DNA of 64,000 nucleotides, from contig CAAAJI010000006.1 of assembly GCA_900642245.1 (NCBI GenBank), positions 394,342 to 458,341 on the forward strand, in the 5' to 3' direction. Each line of letters starts with the position of its first letter. Within the stretch, counting starts at the first letter, position 1. The stretch is from Fragilaria radians. Taxonomy: Eukaryota > Bacillariophyta > Fragilariophyceae > Fragilariales > Fragilariaceae. This document shows, one piece after another, positions 11,321-22,879 of the stretch. Under the pieces are notes generated by a model. That model searched no databases. It had not been told where the DNA came from and worked only from the letters and a program-made list of their open reading frames with translations. A program made the position numbers and the translations under genes.

Positions 11321-12866
11321 CTTTATTTGGAGAGTATTGAATCGTTTCACCCTATCTTCTGGCGATAAGCCGTCCTTCAATTAATGACTTTTCTTTTTTT
11401 CTTGTAACTATGTCAATTCCTTATCCTTCTTTCTTTTCACGATGTACATTCTTTTCGTGTTAACAAGTTCTCATGAGAATTAATTCCCCATTTTCTTTTG
11501 GGGAAACTGCCAGGTCGTGAGTTCCACTTAATAAAACACCCCCACCATTCTTAAGAAGCATTAGGAATCAACATTCGGTACATTATTTCGGCCAGCCTCA
11601 TGGATCAATTCTCATATCGTCCTTTCATTCCTTATTTAGCATCGAAATGACCTTGATTATCTTTCACTCTTCTATCTCACAGACATGAATTGTAAAGCGA
11701 AAACAACTTGTCTATATATAAAGCATGCAAGCTATCAGCAAAAGGAAAATCTTGAAAGATAAGAATGTTCAATTCCCAACCTAACAAAAAAATCACCAAA
11801 GCAAGTTTTAAAAGATTCTAAAAATGTGCTTTACAATTCTGTTCCTAATGAAAGTTCAACAAAATCCAACGAACTAAGGAGTAGTAATTGAAGTGCTGAA
11901 ATAATGTTTGGAAACACTCAATTTGTAAACCTCTAAAAAGTCATTTGTGAAAGTGTATGTCCAAATATTGTTTTCTTATGTTCTCCACATGTCAGAGGAC
12001 CAGATAAACATATTGGTCTTGCTTACTATTACCTAGATAAGTGTAAGTAATGAAGTGATCAAATGCATCTTCCTGTCAATTTCTATATTGCTGCAAAAAC
12101 AAAACATTCTGTCTTGATTACAATAACCCAAATAGGTAACAATACCAGGATCATCCTGGAAAGCCTTACTTTATATCATTCACGCAATTCAGCATCTTTC
12201 AATCAAGGGTTTAGGGGATGACAAACTTAGTGAACAAAGTACTAGGTCATTTGTTGAATGTGGGAACCAACACGTCCCAGGAGGTGTGAGGTCTAGACTT
12301 TTGCTTTAATATCATTGGCATCGTGAGTGCCATACTCTTTCGTTTTCGATAGCAATTGTAGCAAGACTTTGAACGTTTGATTAATAAAGTGAAGGGATCA
12401 GCCAGTACGGAATACTGATGAATTCATAATAAAATTAACTCGAGGTAAATTTACCATCCCTAGCTTCTAGGGGCGGTTCAATTCCGTCATACGGTATGAA
12501 AACGAGAGAATATCTGATCATCTTGACATCCCAATCAGTAGCGAAGGTGCATAAACATTTTCATTCAGGGTACATCATCATTAGTAAACCACTCTTATTT
12601 TGATGTATTAGGTTTTTATCCAATATGGAGCCACTCATGTTGAACTTGATTTTTTTATCTTCTAAATTGCCTTTGTCTGTCCACTGCCACGTTCTTGCTA
12701 TTTTTCGTTACCGAAGCTAGTATAGCAAATATGCCTGACATTCATTCAAAAAATAGTTTTAGGTTATTCATTAGGGATATATGTATTTGATGATAAAAAA
12801 GCATCTTTTGATCAACAAAGTAACCAGGAGTTGTATGTTATCAGCAGAGAATCTTGTGCGGGTAAT

Positions 12867-13006
12867 TTCCAACGTTTGGAGGAAATTCTGTTGTACTCAT
12901 GTTTATCTTTATTTCAGTATCAAAAGTAAGATTGATTCCCAGCATTCAGAGGAAATTCTGAATTGCTCATCTTTATCTTTATTTCAACATCACAAGTAAA
13001 ATCCTA
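12867..13006. repeat. 70-bp tandem duplication, two diverged copies
   Basis: The block containing GAGGAAATTCTG...TTTATCTTTATTTCA recurs exactly 70 bp later (GGAAATTCTG at 12881 and at 12951). By eye the copies match at most positions. It lies in noncoding sequence and looks like an old local duplication. Confidence 0.75.
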
Positions 13007-13234
13007 CACTAATTGAGTTTTATTGCAGTTGTTATAATGAATATTAACAATAGATTTTGGTGAAAAAAGAATTATTCTCCTTTATTTTCAAATTGAGGGA
13101 AAACACCAAAAAGATACGATAAGAAGTTTAGGATTTTGAATGAAGTGCCCTGTAATCTCAAAGTGCAGGGAATAGAAATAAGAGTGTGATAGTGTCTTTC
13201 CATTATATCCACATTCATTCACTCTGGACACACT

Positions 13235-13567
13235 TTAATGAGTGCTGCAAAGTAACTTGCACCTTTTAATGATAAAGTAGATGTGCTGTGGAATTATTTG
13301 AAAGAGAGGAACAACTGTTCCAGACGCGGCTAGACAAAGGAGGCTAAATTTTTCTCTCCTCAGACAGCTAAAGTAGAGGAGAAGGGGAAATGCAAAAATT
13401 ATAGTTGGGCTGTACAGTACAAGGAGAATATTGAATAATAATTTTTGGGTCCTTGAGTTTGCCATAAGCTTCTTATTCCAAATTAGCCAATCAGCAGCTT
13501 TTCCGCAGAAAGGAATTACTCTAATGATGCTTAAATCTGGCATCTTGACCCAAAACATGAATGCCAA
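13235..13567 (-). mobile_element. Copia-type gag fragment (relic)
   Basis: A minus-strand frame contains LSIIRVIPFCGKAADW followed by LIWNKKLMA. This matches the N-terminal gag pattern of Ty1/Copia elements (I-x-P-F-x-G-K-x-x-D-W-x-x-W). Homology appears to end about 45 residues in, after which the frame is unrelated. No LTRs were identified. Family assignment is tentative. Confidence 0.35.
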
Positions 13568-14303
13568 TTGAATGATAGGATAGACAAAAATACTCCCAAG
13601 AAAATCTAATAACTCATTAACACAATGACTAGACTAGAAAATAAGGTACCCACAGTTAAATGTGTTAGCAAGTCTTCTATTTAAACCATGAAAGATGAAG
13701 AGGATTGAAAGCAAGATTTGCACTAAAAGTTGTGATTACTAAATTTATCTGTACTTAATCATGGCGTCCAGAGAATCAACAAACTTTACCTAATGTATAC
13801 TTTAAGATATAGGATACCTTTATTTTACTCCAGATTCTGATCAGCTGACTAAATTGTATACTGATTTTCCTGGAAAGAACCCATTGAAATCTATTGCTTG
13901 TTAGCTCAAGATGACGCAATGATGCAATAGCCAAATGTTGAACAAGAGAATTCTAGTCAATCATTATGACGTTGCAGGACTAGATCAGTCTTGCTTACCC
14001 ATTTTAAAAAATTTCAATACCTCATTAGGAATACACTTTCCATTGGTGAAGAGCTTTAGTTTCTCAATTTCTTTGGAAACTACACATAAAGCAATTTGGA
14101 ATACCAAGTAACTAATGACCAGGACAAATTTTTTTGATGTCAGAAAATATCCAAAAATATGCTTACACAAACGCAATGCTAAATGATTGCATTAAGCTCA
14201 GATTTTCTATCTGAAATAAAGGCCCATTCAAATGCTGTATCAGAGATTATCACACATTTTAAGATCCATGTGACCAAGTCAGGATATGAAATTTGGACTT
14301 TGC

Positions 14304-17300
14304 TTAGTTGACAAACACTTCACTCCTGGTCATTAACTTTGTTCCTGCTTTAAGTCGATTGGGCAAGATAATTTCTAGAGTTGAGTCATTTTCAATACCC
14401 ATCCATTGAGCCACGCTATTCAAAACAGATTCCCAACTCGTTGTGGGAATAAGACGTCCTCTTCCAACATTCACAGGTCCCGCTTCTGTAATGTCTTGTG
14501 GATATTGGCCATGTATCTGACCGCCCTTTACAGAACCACCAGCAATGAAATAATGTCCAGCCCATCCGTGATCACTTCCTTCTCCAGAGTTGGCTGTCAA
14601 AGTGCGACCGAAATCAGACGTAACGACAACACTAACTTTATCCCAAAACCCTTTGCTGCGAGCTTCTGCTTGGAAGTAAGTTAATGCTTTGTTTAACTCA
14701 GCAAAGTTGAGTGAAAGCCCCTCTTTAACTCCCTGAGAAAAATTAGAAATTGGGATGTCAGGAAAATTTCATTAGCACGGGAATTCGTGGGATTACTTCA
14801 GACTTACATCATGATGATCCCAACCATTCAACTGAACAAATATCGAATCGCGGTCGCTTCCTCTATCATCGCGTGCAGATATTAATGTGGCTGCTGTCTT
14901 CAATTTTAGAATGTACTCACCTCCAATCCAACGCTGCGAAAGTGTGACTTTGGATATGTCATCATTTAGGCCCTTCATTGCATATATAGATTGAATGAGA
15001 CCTTCTGACCACTTTTTCCCAAAAATACTGCTTTGGAGATGTGATCTCGAATTTAAATCTTCCAAATATGGCTGAGGATTATAGGATTCCTTATCTGGCT
15101 TTGGATTGAAACTACTAGTCTCAGAAGAGGACACTGAAAGCACTCTTGATCGTCTGCCAGGGATACCTGCTGTTGCAATCGTCACATCTTCAACCGTAAT
15201 TGGCACTGCTACAAATCCTGCTTGAATCAAATAATCACTAAGGCGTCCCAAAAATCCTGAACTTGGAAACCGCTCATAAGGATCAACTTTCAGAGCTTCT
15301 GATTGCATTGAGTTATGAGCAAAAAGAGTCGACTTTGTTAATCTGGAATAATTTTTTTTATTTACTGGTACATTAAGTAAGCCAGCATTTGCAAAGAAAG
15401 AGAGAGATCCTTCTTTATATAGCGTTTCAACGAAGTTTAAATCTGGGTGAATGGCAAACTCCTCGCATGGCTGATTACTTGCTTTTATAATTCTGGTTCT
15501 TTCATCATCTTTCATAGCAATAGACGTCCTCTCCGCGTTATACTGCTCCACCAAAGTTTTTCCATCATCGTTCGTAGACTTGCAGCTGTGTGGAACTAGC
15601 ATATTATAAGTATCTGCACCTCCTGCAAGGAGAATGTAAACCACAGCTTTGTAGTCTCTGTTTGTTACTGCGGGGGGTTTCGTAATAGAATACCGAGTTC
15701 CACTACTGCGTACAATATTTGTTACATGAAATTCTGGAGATGACACAATAAGGCTCTGTGCTTTCACTAATGCCAAGTTAGGATCAGTCTCTGAAGCGTA
15801 AGCACCTTTGATAATCTGTCGATTAGCTTGAGAAATTCTTCCTGCAGTCAGCAACAAGGCAAGCTCATTCACAACTTCGTCTGCATTGGAGGAGGAAGGA
15901 ACGAAAGTTAACCGTGCATCACTTTTTTCGAATTTCCCAATTTGCATATTTCTACAATCTAGCGATCCACCTCCAAATTGAGCCCCGAAACCTCCGAAAC
16001 ATGGATCTAGGCCATATTTGACTAACGACAACATTCCATTCATGATATTTATCATTCGCGGCGACGTGGCAACTTGATCTTCAGGTGACACTAAACCAGC
16101 TCTCTCGACAGCACCTGATGTGTACTCAGGCAAAAAGAAAGAAAATACGGAAGGAATTTCGTGTGTCATCTGCCCAATTAATGAAAGCATGTTGATAGCA
16201 AGATCCACATAGGGTATTCTATCGAATACTTTTATCTTCATAGACCTTAGTACATTCATCACTTTCAAAAGAGGCTCCCTCAAAGAGCCATGACCTGGAT
16301 CTGTGTCTAGAATAGTTTCGCGTGACTCGCGGTCAAGCAACAAACATGCAATAGTGGCAGCTAAATCACCATACTCACCCGTCCCAAATTCTATGGTATT
16401 TTCTCCGGTGTCAAATTTAAAACTTCCTGTCCGGAAGGCGTCGGCAATCCTTTCTATATAGCCTGGGGAAGGATTAGAAATCCCAAAACGCTGTGCAAAT
16501 CGAATTGCAAGGAAGGGAGCCGTGTTTTCATGATATATGTAGTGATCAAGAGTTGCATCAGTTTCCTGGTGCGCATCTCTCGGTTCTGGATCTTCGAGAC
16601 TATTGAAAGACACCGGATTACGGAAACTTATATTTGTTCCATCAATAGTCACGATAGATCTCAAATTCTTCCGCAAATGCACTTTTCCGATTTCATCAGT
16701 GACCTCGAAAATGGATTCTGAAGACAGTACACCCGATTCGCTGTACCACTTTACTTCTCCTAAGAACTGAGAGGTGAATTTTTCAAATAACATTTGAGGA
16801 TGAAATGCTCCAAAGGTCAATTTCGTTAGCACATCCTGACGTGAGGGGGTATCCCCATAAGAAAAGACTTGACTTTCCGATACAGTAACTGGGCACATAC
16901 ACATGCTGTCTGATGTAACTTTGCAACCGCTAGTTGAAGTACAATCAGAGATGATGCCGTTTACTAGCCTCACATCACTCCAATCCACCCTAAAAAATGT
17001 TTGTACATCCTCACGAACCACACCTCCAATGTTAGAACTTTCAACGCCTTCAACAGAATGTACAACTGAAGCAAGTCCTGTTGGATCAAATTTTACAAAT
17101 AGTTTACAATCAGAATTGGTCCAAAAGCGTATGTTGCCATCACATAATGATCCAACGGATAACTTATCACACGAGGGACGGGAAAGTCGTGTGCAAAGAC
17201 TTCCACCGCAATGCTCCAGTGCAGATGAGTATCTTGTACGCTCTCCCCAATATATTCCGTACCAAAACCGAGAACTGGCTGCGCTGCGTGGACAACAAGC

Positions 17301-20300
17301 CACTGATGCGGTCTCTACATTTGGATCAGCGCAAACTATGTTACTTCTTCCATTAGATAGACCTGTTGCCTTGGCGCTCTCGAAAAATGCTTTGAATACA
17401 CAAGGAGGACGAATATACTCGTAGAAAATACCTTCGCCGACTTCAACGATTCGTACCGTATCGAGAATGCATTCCAGGCCCGCACAAGGCACATTTTGAT
17501 CAAGCACAACTTTAGACTTGAATTTACAGGCAGATGTGTCTGTCGTCCCACAGAGCTTTGCGAGGAGGCTTATAGCACCATTTAGGACCAATTTCAATCT
17601 TTTGGCTTTTGGGTCAGTTTCCCATGCTTGAGGATGTATATGCATCTGTGGTCTGTTCGAAGAACCTAGGAAAATGTAAGTGGCACCCTTAGCAAGAAAA
17701 TGCTTCTTTGGTAAGTCTGCGCAAAAAGGATAACCATCACCAATATACCGACGATTCAATCCCATTTTAGGATATCGATCCCTCCAATTTGGATCAATTG
17801 CCATCGGATCAATGCGATTGATGGTGTCAATTTCCACGTTTCCTCGTAGAGTTTGAGCTTTGAAACCAGTCCAAGCTCTTGCGTACTCAACAATATCCTC
17901 GTTTGTGTAAACTAAAACAGGTTCTCCTCTAGAGTCAAGAACCCTTTGACCATTTGATTTGAGTTTGTACATGCCAGTGGTGAACAGTTGCATTATTTCT
18001 CGCGCATAATTCTCATCTGGGTACCTCAGTTCTTTTTTGACAATAAATTCGAACCCAGTTGATTTCGAACCGTAATAGGTGAGCATATCCGCCATTATAG
18101 GACTATAAGATACTTCCTTCAGAATATTTCTATAGTTACCAAAAGCATGGCGAACAAAAATATCGTAAAAGGTGAGGAATATTTCGGTAGTCCTTTCTGA
18201 TCTACTAATTTCCTTGGTGCTGACAACAACGATCTGTGAAAGAGCCCAGGCAACACGCTGTCTTAGTTGATCCTCAGCTTCAAGAGCGACATGGGTCCAA
18301 ACGATTCTTTTCTGACGATAAAGGGAAACAAAAGTATTCGCCATGAGGAATTGGGTATAAGGTGTAAAAGCTCCACGGATGTCACTGCCACCTAATTTTG
18401 GATCGTTTGCTACTTCATATGGGCTCCCACAAGCAAGAATCACTGGTGATGTTCCGGCAACATCTTCATTTCCGCTGGATTGAGAACTTACTTGACCCAT
18501 GAAGCCAACGGCTTGATTAAACTTAGGAGTGCGGTAAACGGCTGGAATTATGAAGTAGTTAAATTCATCTCCAAATCTCCCAATGTATAGGAATCGATTT
18601 TTGTTATCCAACCATCTAGTGATTTCATGGGATTCAGGAAAAAACAAGACAGGACTTCCCATGGCGGCGTTACTTGAAATCGGATTACGAAAAACAGTAT
18701 TTCCGGGGTGGTTTCTTGTCCATGGCGTGAAGTCATATACATTCAGATGATCAGGGTGAACATTTTGCCAACAAGCTCCGGTTGGATCAACTATCATGAA
18801 GCCTTTCGATGACATGTCTGAAGCTGAACAAGTAGCCGTTTGTGGCATAACAACGTCGACGAGATTCGGGTTCTTCTCGTTGCCATTTACTCTAGCCTCC
18901 TGGATCAAGGCACCAAAAATGGTACTCGTCAATGCATCCACAGTGGAATTGGTACATTCGGTCGGAACCCAACGAGATTTTACAGTAACTTCGCAAGGCG
19001 ATGGAACAGTTTGATCTTCCTCCACACGGAGTCTTTCAATGGCATAGAAGTAGAGAGTCCCGACATCTCCAGCGCCCGACTCGTTGTACAACAGTTTAAT
19101 CGTCCCCCCAGACAGAGGAATCATGAACTTCTGTGAGCTTATCGAGTTTTGGTCGAAACTACCAAAAAAACATGCATCCTCACTTTTGCTGACCATACAA
19201 CTGTCTATGTTCAAGAAATTAGCTGGCGCATTGGCGCACCTAGCGATATAGTATGACTCGCCGACTTTTGCAGTAGCTTTAACAACACTTCCTCCTCCAT
19301 CAGGAGACGGGTAATCCAAAGTGTTATCAAAAAGTTCCTGAACATGAAAAGAAATGTAGTGAGAAATCGAATTTCACAAAGAAATCTAAGACTGAACGCT
19401 TACAAATCGAGGATCATGGATCCAATATGATTGCTGATAGGTAGCAAAAACAATTTCAGAGAATACACCAGTTTCACCAAGTCTCGAACAGTTAGCATCG
19501 GAAAGATTTTGCGTAACTAACAATTCTTGAACTCCTGGAATTCTGCCTCGAAAAAATCGTGTGTCGATCGCAACAACTTCCGAATCATCGATCGAGATGA
19601 CGGATGAGGGAATGTCACCACCAACAAACTGAATGGAAGGGTTTCCACCTTGCCCATGAAAGGCGACAGCAGCACAGGCCATTGAGTTACTCTGGAGGTA
19701 GATTAATCCTCCAATCCTAGATTCCGGAGCTACATTGCAAATCATGTACCTACAAAGTATTTGTGAGATCGAGAATGCACAATTGAACCCCCAGCTCTTG
19801 AGATCGATTCATGAAACAATGTTACGTACTTTCCGTCAGGGAGAGTTGTCACAGGCCTTCCAACCGTTACAACTGGTCCAGCAACGACAGTTCTGACGAA
19901 ACCGTCAATTATGATTTTCCGATACGCCTCAGGAGTTGTGTCAATGCTCAAAATCTTATTTAAATCTTTAAAGGCGAAAGCGTAACTCCTGAACCTGTTT
20001 CCAGCTTGGCATGGATGAGTTACTGCACCTACTGGCGAAGCAAACTCATACCTCCCATTGAGTCTCCGTCGAAAATATTCTCGATGGGATGTCATAGATA
20101 AAGAACTTTGTTGACTTTTGATCCAGTTGGCAAACGAAGACTTGAGATTTTCAGGATTGAATTGCTGAAAATCTTCAACTCGGGGACCAAAAGTTGTCTG
20201 CTCTAAAAAGCGAGAAATTTCTTCTGAAGATGTATAATACGTGGGCTTTTTGTGTGTAGTAAGTTGAAATAATTCTCCTTCTTCAAGAACTGGAAGTTTC

Positions 20301-20701
20301 AAAGTACAATCCAGATTTGCACAGCTAATGTTAAGCTTGCCAACATATTCGCCAGCACTCTCTTCCCAATTGAGTCCTCCGTAAGAGCGACCCAAAGGCT
20401 TGAGGAAGCCTTCCACAGTAATCAAAGTCACGGTGCATAAACTATCAGATTGGGATTTCGTAATTTGTACGTTGCCTTCCGCACTCATGTTGTAGGATCC
20501 TTCGACTGGAGGGCAATAAAAACTGTCTCCTTCAGGATCCCAACATTTGCAACAATTAACTTCTTGAGTGTAACGTGCTACATGAGATATTAAACTAACT
20601 TGGTTTCGAGATTGGTACAGGAGTGTTACTGCGACAATTGTAACATATCCAGCTATAAGATTTGTTGCGATTAATGCAATAGCAAACTTAACATTAATCA
20701 T
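14304..20701 (-). CDS. giant membrane-anchored DUF1800-DUF1501 fusion protein
   Basis: Four exons (20701-19830, 19749-19404, 19337-14808, 14732-14304), introns of 80, 66 and 75 bp, 2058 residues. Residues about 7-29 form one hydrophobic N-terminal helix (signal anchor). DUF1800 begins near residue 160 (RFLEQTTFGPRVEDF) and resumes with the core motifs LRQRVAWALSQIVVVS (about 765) and PDENYAREIMQLFTTG (about 845). Its C-terminal part (APFLAIRFAQRFG) is near 1350. Large insertions, the second Cys-rich, separate these blocks. DUF1501 runs from about 1640 (VVYILLAGGADTYNML) to the end and includes GWDHHD and TSDFGRTLTANSGEGSDHGW, similar to the alkaline phosphatase/sulfatase-type metal motifs of that superfamily. 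In bacteria the two domains are usually separate adjacent genes of exported proteins. The function is unknown; a secretory-pathway or cell-surface location is inferred. Confidence 0.85.
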
Positions 20702-21569
20702 CGTGCAGGTTATGCAAATATATGGGGCAACAGGGATCCCGTGGAATTGGAATCGAGAAATTCTCCATGTGAATCAAAAAGTTTCACATCGGCATGCGTC
20801 CACAGAATCTACCAAGATGTATATTCACATACACAAGTCCGTTGGATAGTATGAAAAATGACTTTTCATCCCTCCCATAATGCTCGGAGTGGCATTCGCG
20901 AAAGTTGCGAAGGGTCGTTCTGAGATCATTGAATTTTGGTTCAGAAAATGCAATTCCGAAATTTCATCTGTTTCCCTCTGCACAAACAAATGCCATTAAA
21001 AGTAAAATAATGCCCGCTGAAGATTTTGTTAAGCAAGAACGAGATTATGAATTGGTGATCCAGCAACGCAGCGACCGATTCCATAGAAAATCAGTTTCAT
21101 CAAACAAAAGCTAAAGCACTTTGAGGCAAAAGTAAATTTACTCATCATTACCATTTCCTTAGACATCAAGGAATGGATGTCTGAAATCAAGAAGTCAAGG
21201 TAAATGTGTGCGCTTGCAGATATCAACAAATGCAGAAGAGACCCTGGAATCCAAAGCAGAGACTGCCTTCAAGGCAAAAGTCCTCAAGCAAGGACAAACA
21301 ATCTCTTTCTGCAATGTTAAGGCTCATTTCCAGAATGCGGTTGACAAAGGTAAATTCGAATACTTCAAGATCAGGCCAAAGCAGTGATTCTTTGCCATTG
21401 ATACCCATTGATTGCCCTATGCCATCATGATGGCAATGAAGTACATAATTCTAATCCAATATCAGGGGTAACACAAACCCCTTACAAAGTTTTCATGATA
21501 TGATTCACAATATTGCATTCAAGGTAAATGAAAAAGGACATTATCAATAATCCCAAATTTAAAAAGCAA
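20702..21569. other. intergenic, unexplained coding-like fragments
   Basis: 5' flank of the DUF1800-DUF1501 gene. Plus-strand pieces around 21011-21110 (AEDFVKQERDYELVIQQR) and 21226-21390 (EETLESKAETAFKAKVLKQG) look protein-like but are broken by stops and match nothing I recognise. They may belong to the Gypsy relic that follows. Confidence 0.3.
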
Positions 21570-21750
21570 TTGTCAAATTTCTTATGAATATAAGATTGAA
21601 GACCAAGTTTTATTAGAGACACCCAGAATCCTTCAGAAGCTCTCATCACCTTGTACAGGACCATATCCAATAATGCAGGTATATAATAATGGTACTGTCC
21701 AGATTCAAAAGGAATTGTAACAGAGCAAGTGAACATAAGGCAGATCTCTC
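21570..21750 (+). mobile_element. Gypsy integrase C-terminus relic, plus strand
   Basis: The frame reads YEYKIEDQVLLETPRILQKL, then TGPYPIMQVYNNGTVQIQK. After a one-base deletion it continues GIVTEQVNIRQISL in the next frame. This is the C-terminal tail of a Ty3/Gypsy integrase (xYKxGDxVLLxxPxxLxKL...VYxNGTVxIxxG). Only this end is recognisable. The LTR-like repeat begins about 80 bp downstream, the expected position for a 3' LTR. Confidence 0.65.
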
Positions 21751-21826
21751 TTTTCCAATAAAGCCATCAGGTTATGTATAATCTTGGTGCAAATGACATA
21801 CCTTGAGTTAAGTTCATTTTAGATAA

Positions 21827-22030
21827 CACCTAACACTATAGCTTATAAGCAATATAGTCTAAGAATACTATAATAAATTACTAAGGCTAAGCAATGTGTG
21901 TGTGTACTGATACTGGAGATGTCCAAAGTTATCATTAGTAAATAGTAAATAATAGTAGAAATAATAATCTTATATTTACTCATCTAAAACTAGAATAGGT
22001 CACATAGGTAACCATTCTTTCAATACTTTC
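21827..22030 (+). repeat. LTR-like dispersed repeat, copy A
   Basis: Aligns by eye over about 200 bp with 28183-28365 in the same orientation. Shared anchors are CCTAAC(A/G)C(T/A)ATAG, CTAAG(C/A)AATG(T/C)GTG(T/C)GTGTAC and TCTTATATTTACT(C/T)ATCTAA. It follows the plus-strand Gypsy integrase end, so it is probably part of that element's 3' LTR. The exact boundaries are not determined. Confidence 0.5.
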
Positions 22031-22879
22031 CACAAATTCAATTAAGACAAAGTCTTACATGAATTTAGTGATGCGTAATATTGATTATAAATGAAGAAGA
22101 TCATTTAACATCTTTTCAGGACCGTCACATCCATATGGAAGGAAAAACAATTACTGATTCCTAAGTAACAATCAGGAATCTATCAAGATTCAAAACTGAT
22201 TAATCTAAGTCATGAATCTAAGATCACAAAGTCTAAATGTTAAGTGTTGAATCTAACACGTAAACTAAAGAGGCGATGTGGTCAAGGAAACACGTTGCAA
22301 TTGATTCACAAGAGATCTTAGAAAAAAGTAACTTTTAGATCATAATTTACAATGTGTATAAACTCTTAGAGCAGCTTAGAGCACTGTGATCACATTCAGG
22401 TTGTTACCGCTTGTACACTGAGTAAGTTTTTGAAACACATGCTTCCAACTATGTATGAGAAAGGCGCGCCATTAGGGTTCAATATTACATGTGCCCTGCC
22501 TTGAAGAATTTAAGAGAAATGAAAGAATTATAAAAAAACAATGATTAACGAGAAATTATGAGAACTGGTAATTATTTTATTATCTAGATTCTTACTAGAA
22601 AGAATCTTTCTGATTTTTCCAGTAAGAATTCATTACTGTTCCTTTTATTCAAAAAGGATAATACATAACGGTTGTCTGCCTTATCTATTAAAGAGAAACT
22701 TGCAAATAGAAGTTTTTCTTTAAGGGCTTAGTTTCTTAAGAAGAAACATATTATATTGATGCTTTATTTGTAAACTTGTTATAAGGTAGAAACCTGAGTA
22801 AACAGGATTTACCGCACCACATTCGCTTTCTCTAACGGTGCAATTACTTACCGAACGCATCTGCGTATAGATAAGGGCT
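22031..22879. other. AT-rich spacer between two Gypsy relics
   Basis: May include the rest of the LTR and untranslated parts of the elements. No coding frame of note. Confidence 0.35.

Larger units (their letters stand above)
11321..14303. other. long intergenic region with small repeats and a Copia gag scrap
   Basis: No gene recognised in almost 3 kb. Directly downstream of the HIT gene are two small palindromes: TTCTCATGAGAA at 11468-11479, and a hairpin with TTCCCCA/TGGGGAA arms at 11484-11505. A 70-bp tandem duplication and a Copia-like gag relic are listed separately. Confidence 0.5.

Noticed and set aside
12470..12500. GGTTCAATTCC with flanking GGCGG/CCGTC, resembling a tRNA T-arm
   Set aside because: The following bases have no complementary 5' acceptor strand at the right distance and no D-arm is present. 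A related 15-mer near 57545 (other strand) is within chance expectation for 64 kb.
16903..17424. 173-codon plus-strand frame inside the DUF1800-DUF1501 gene
   Set aside because: Antisense shadow of the long coding exon; no motif and composition typical of a complementary frame.
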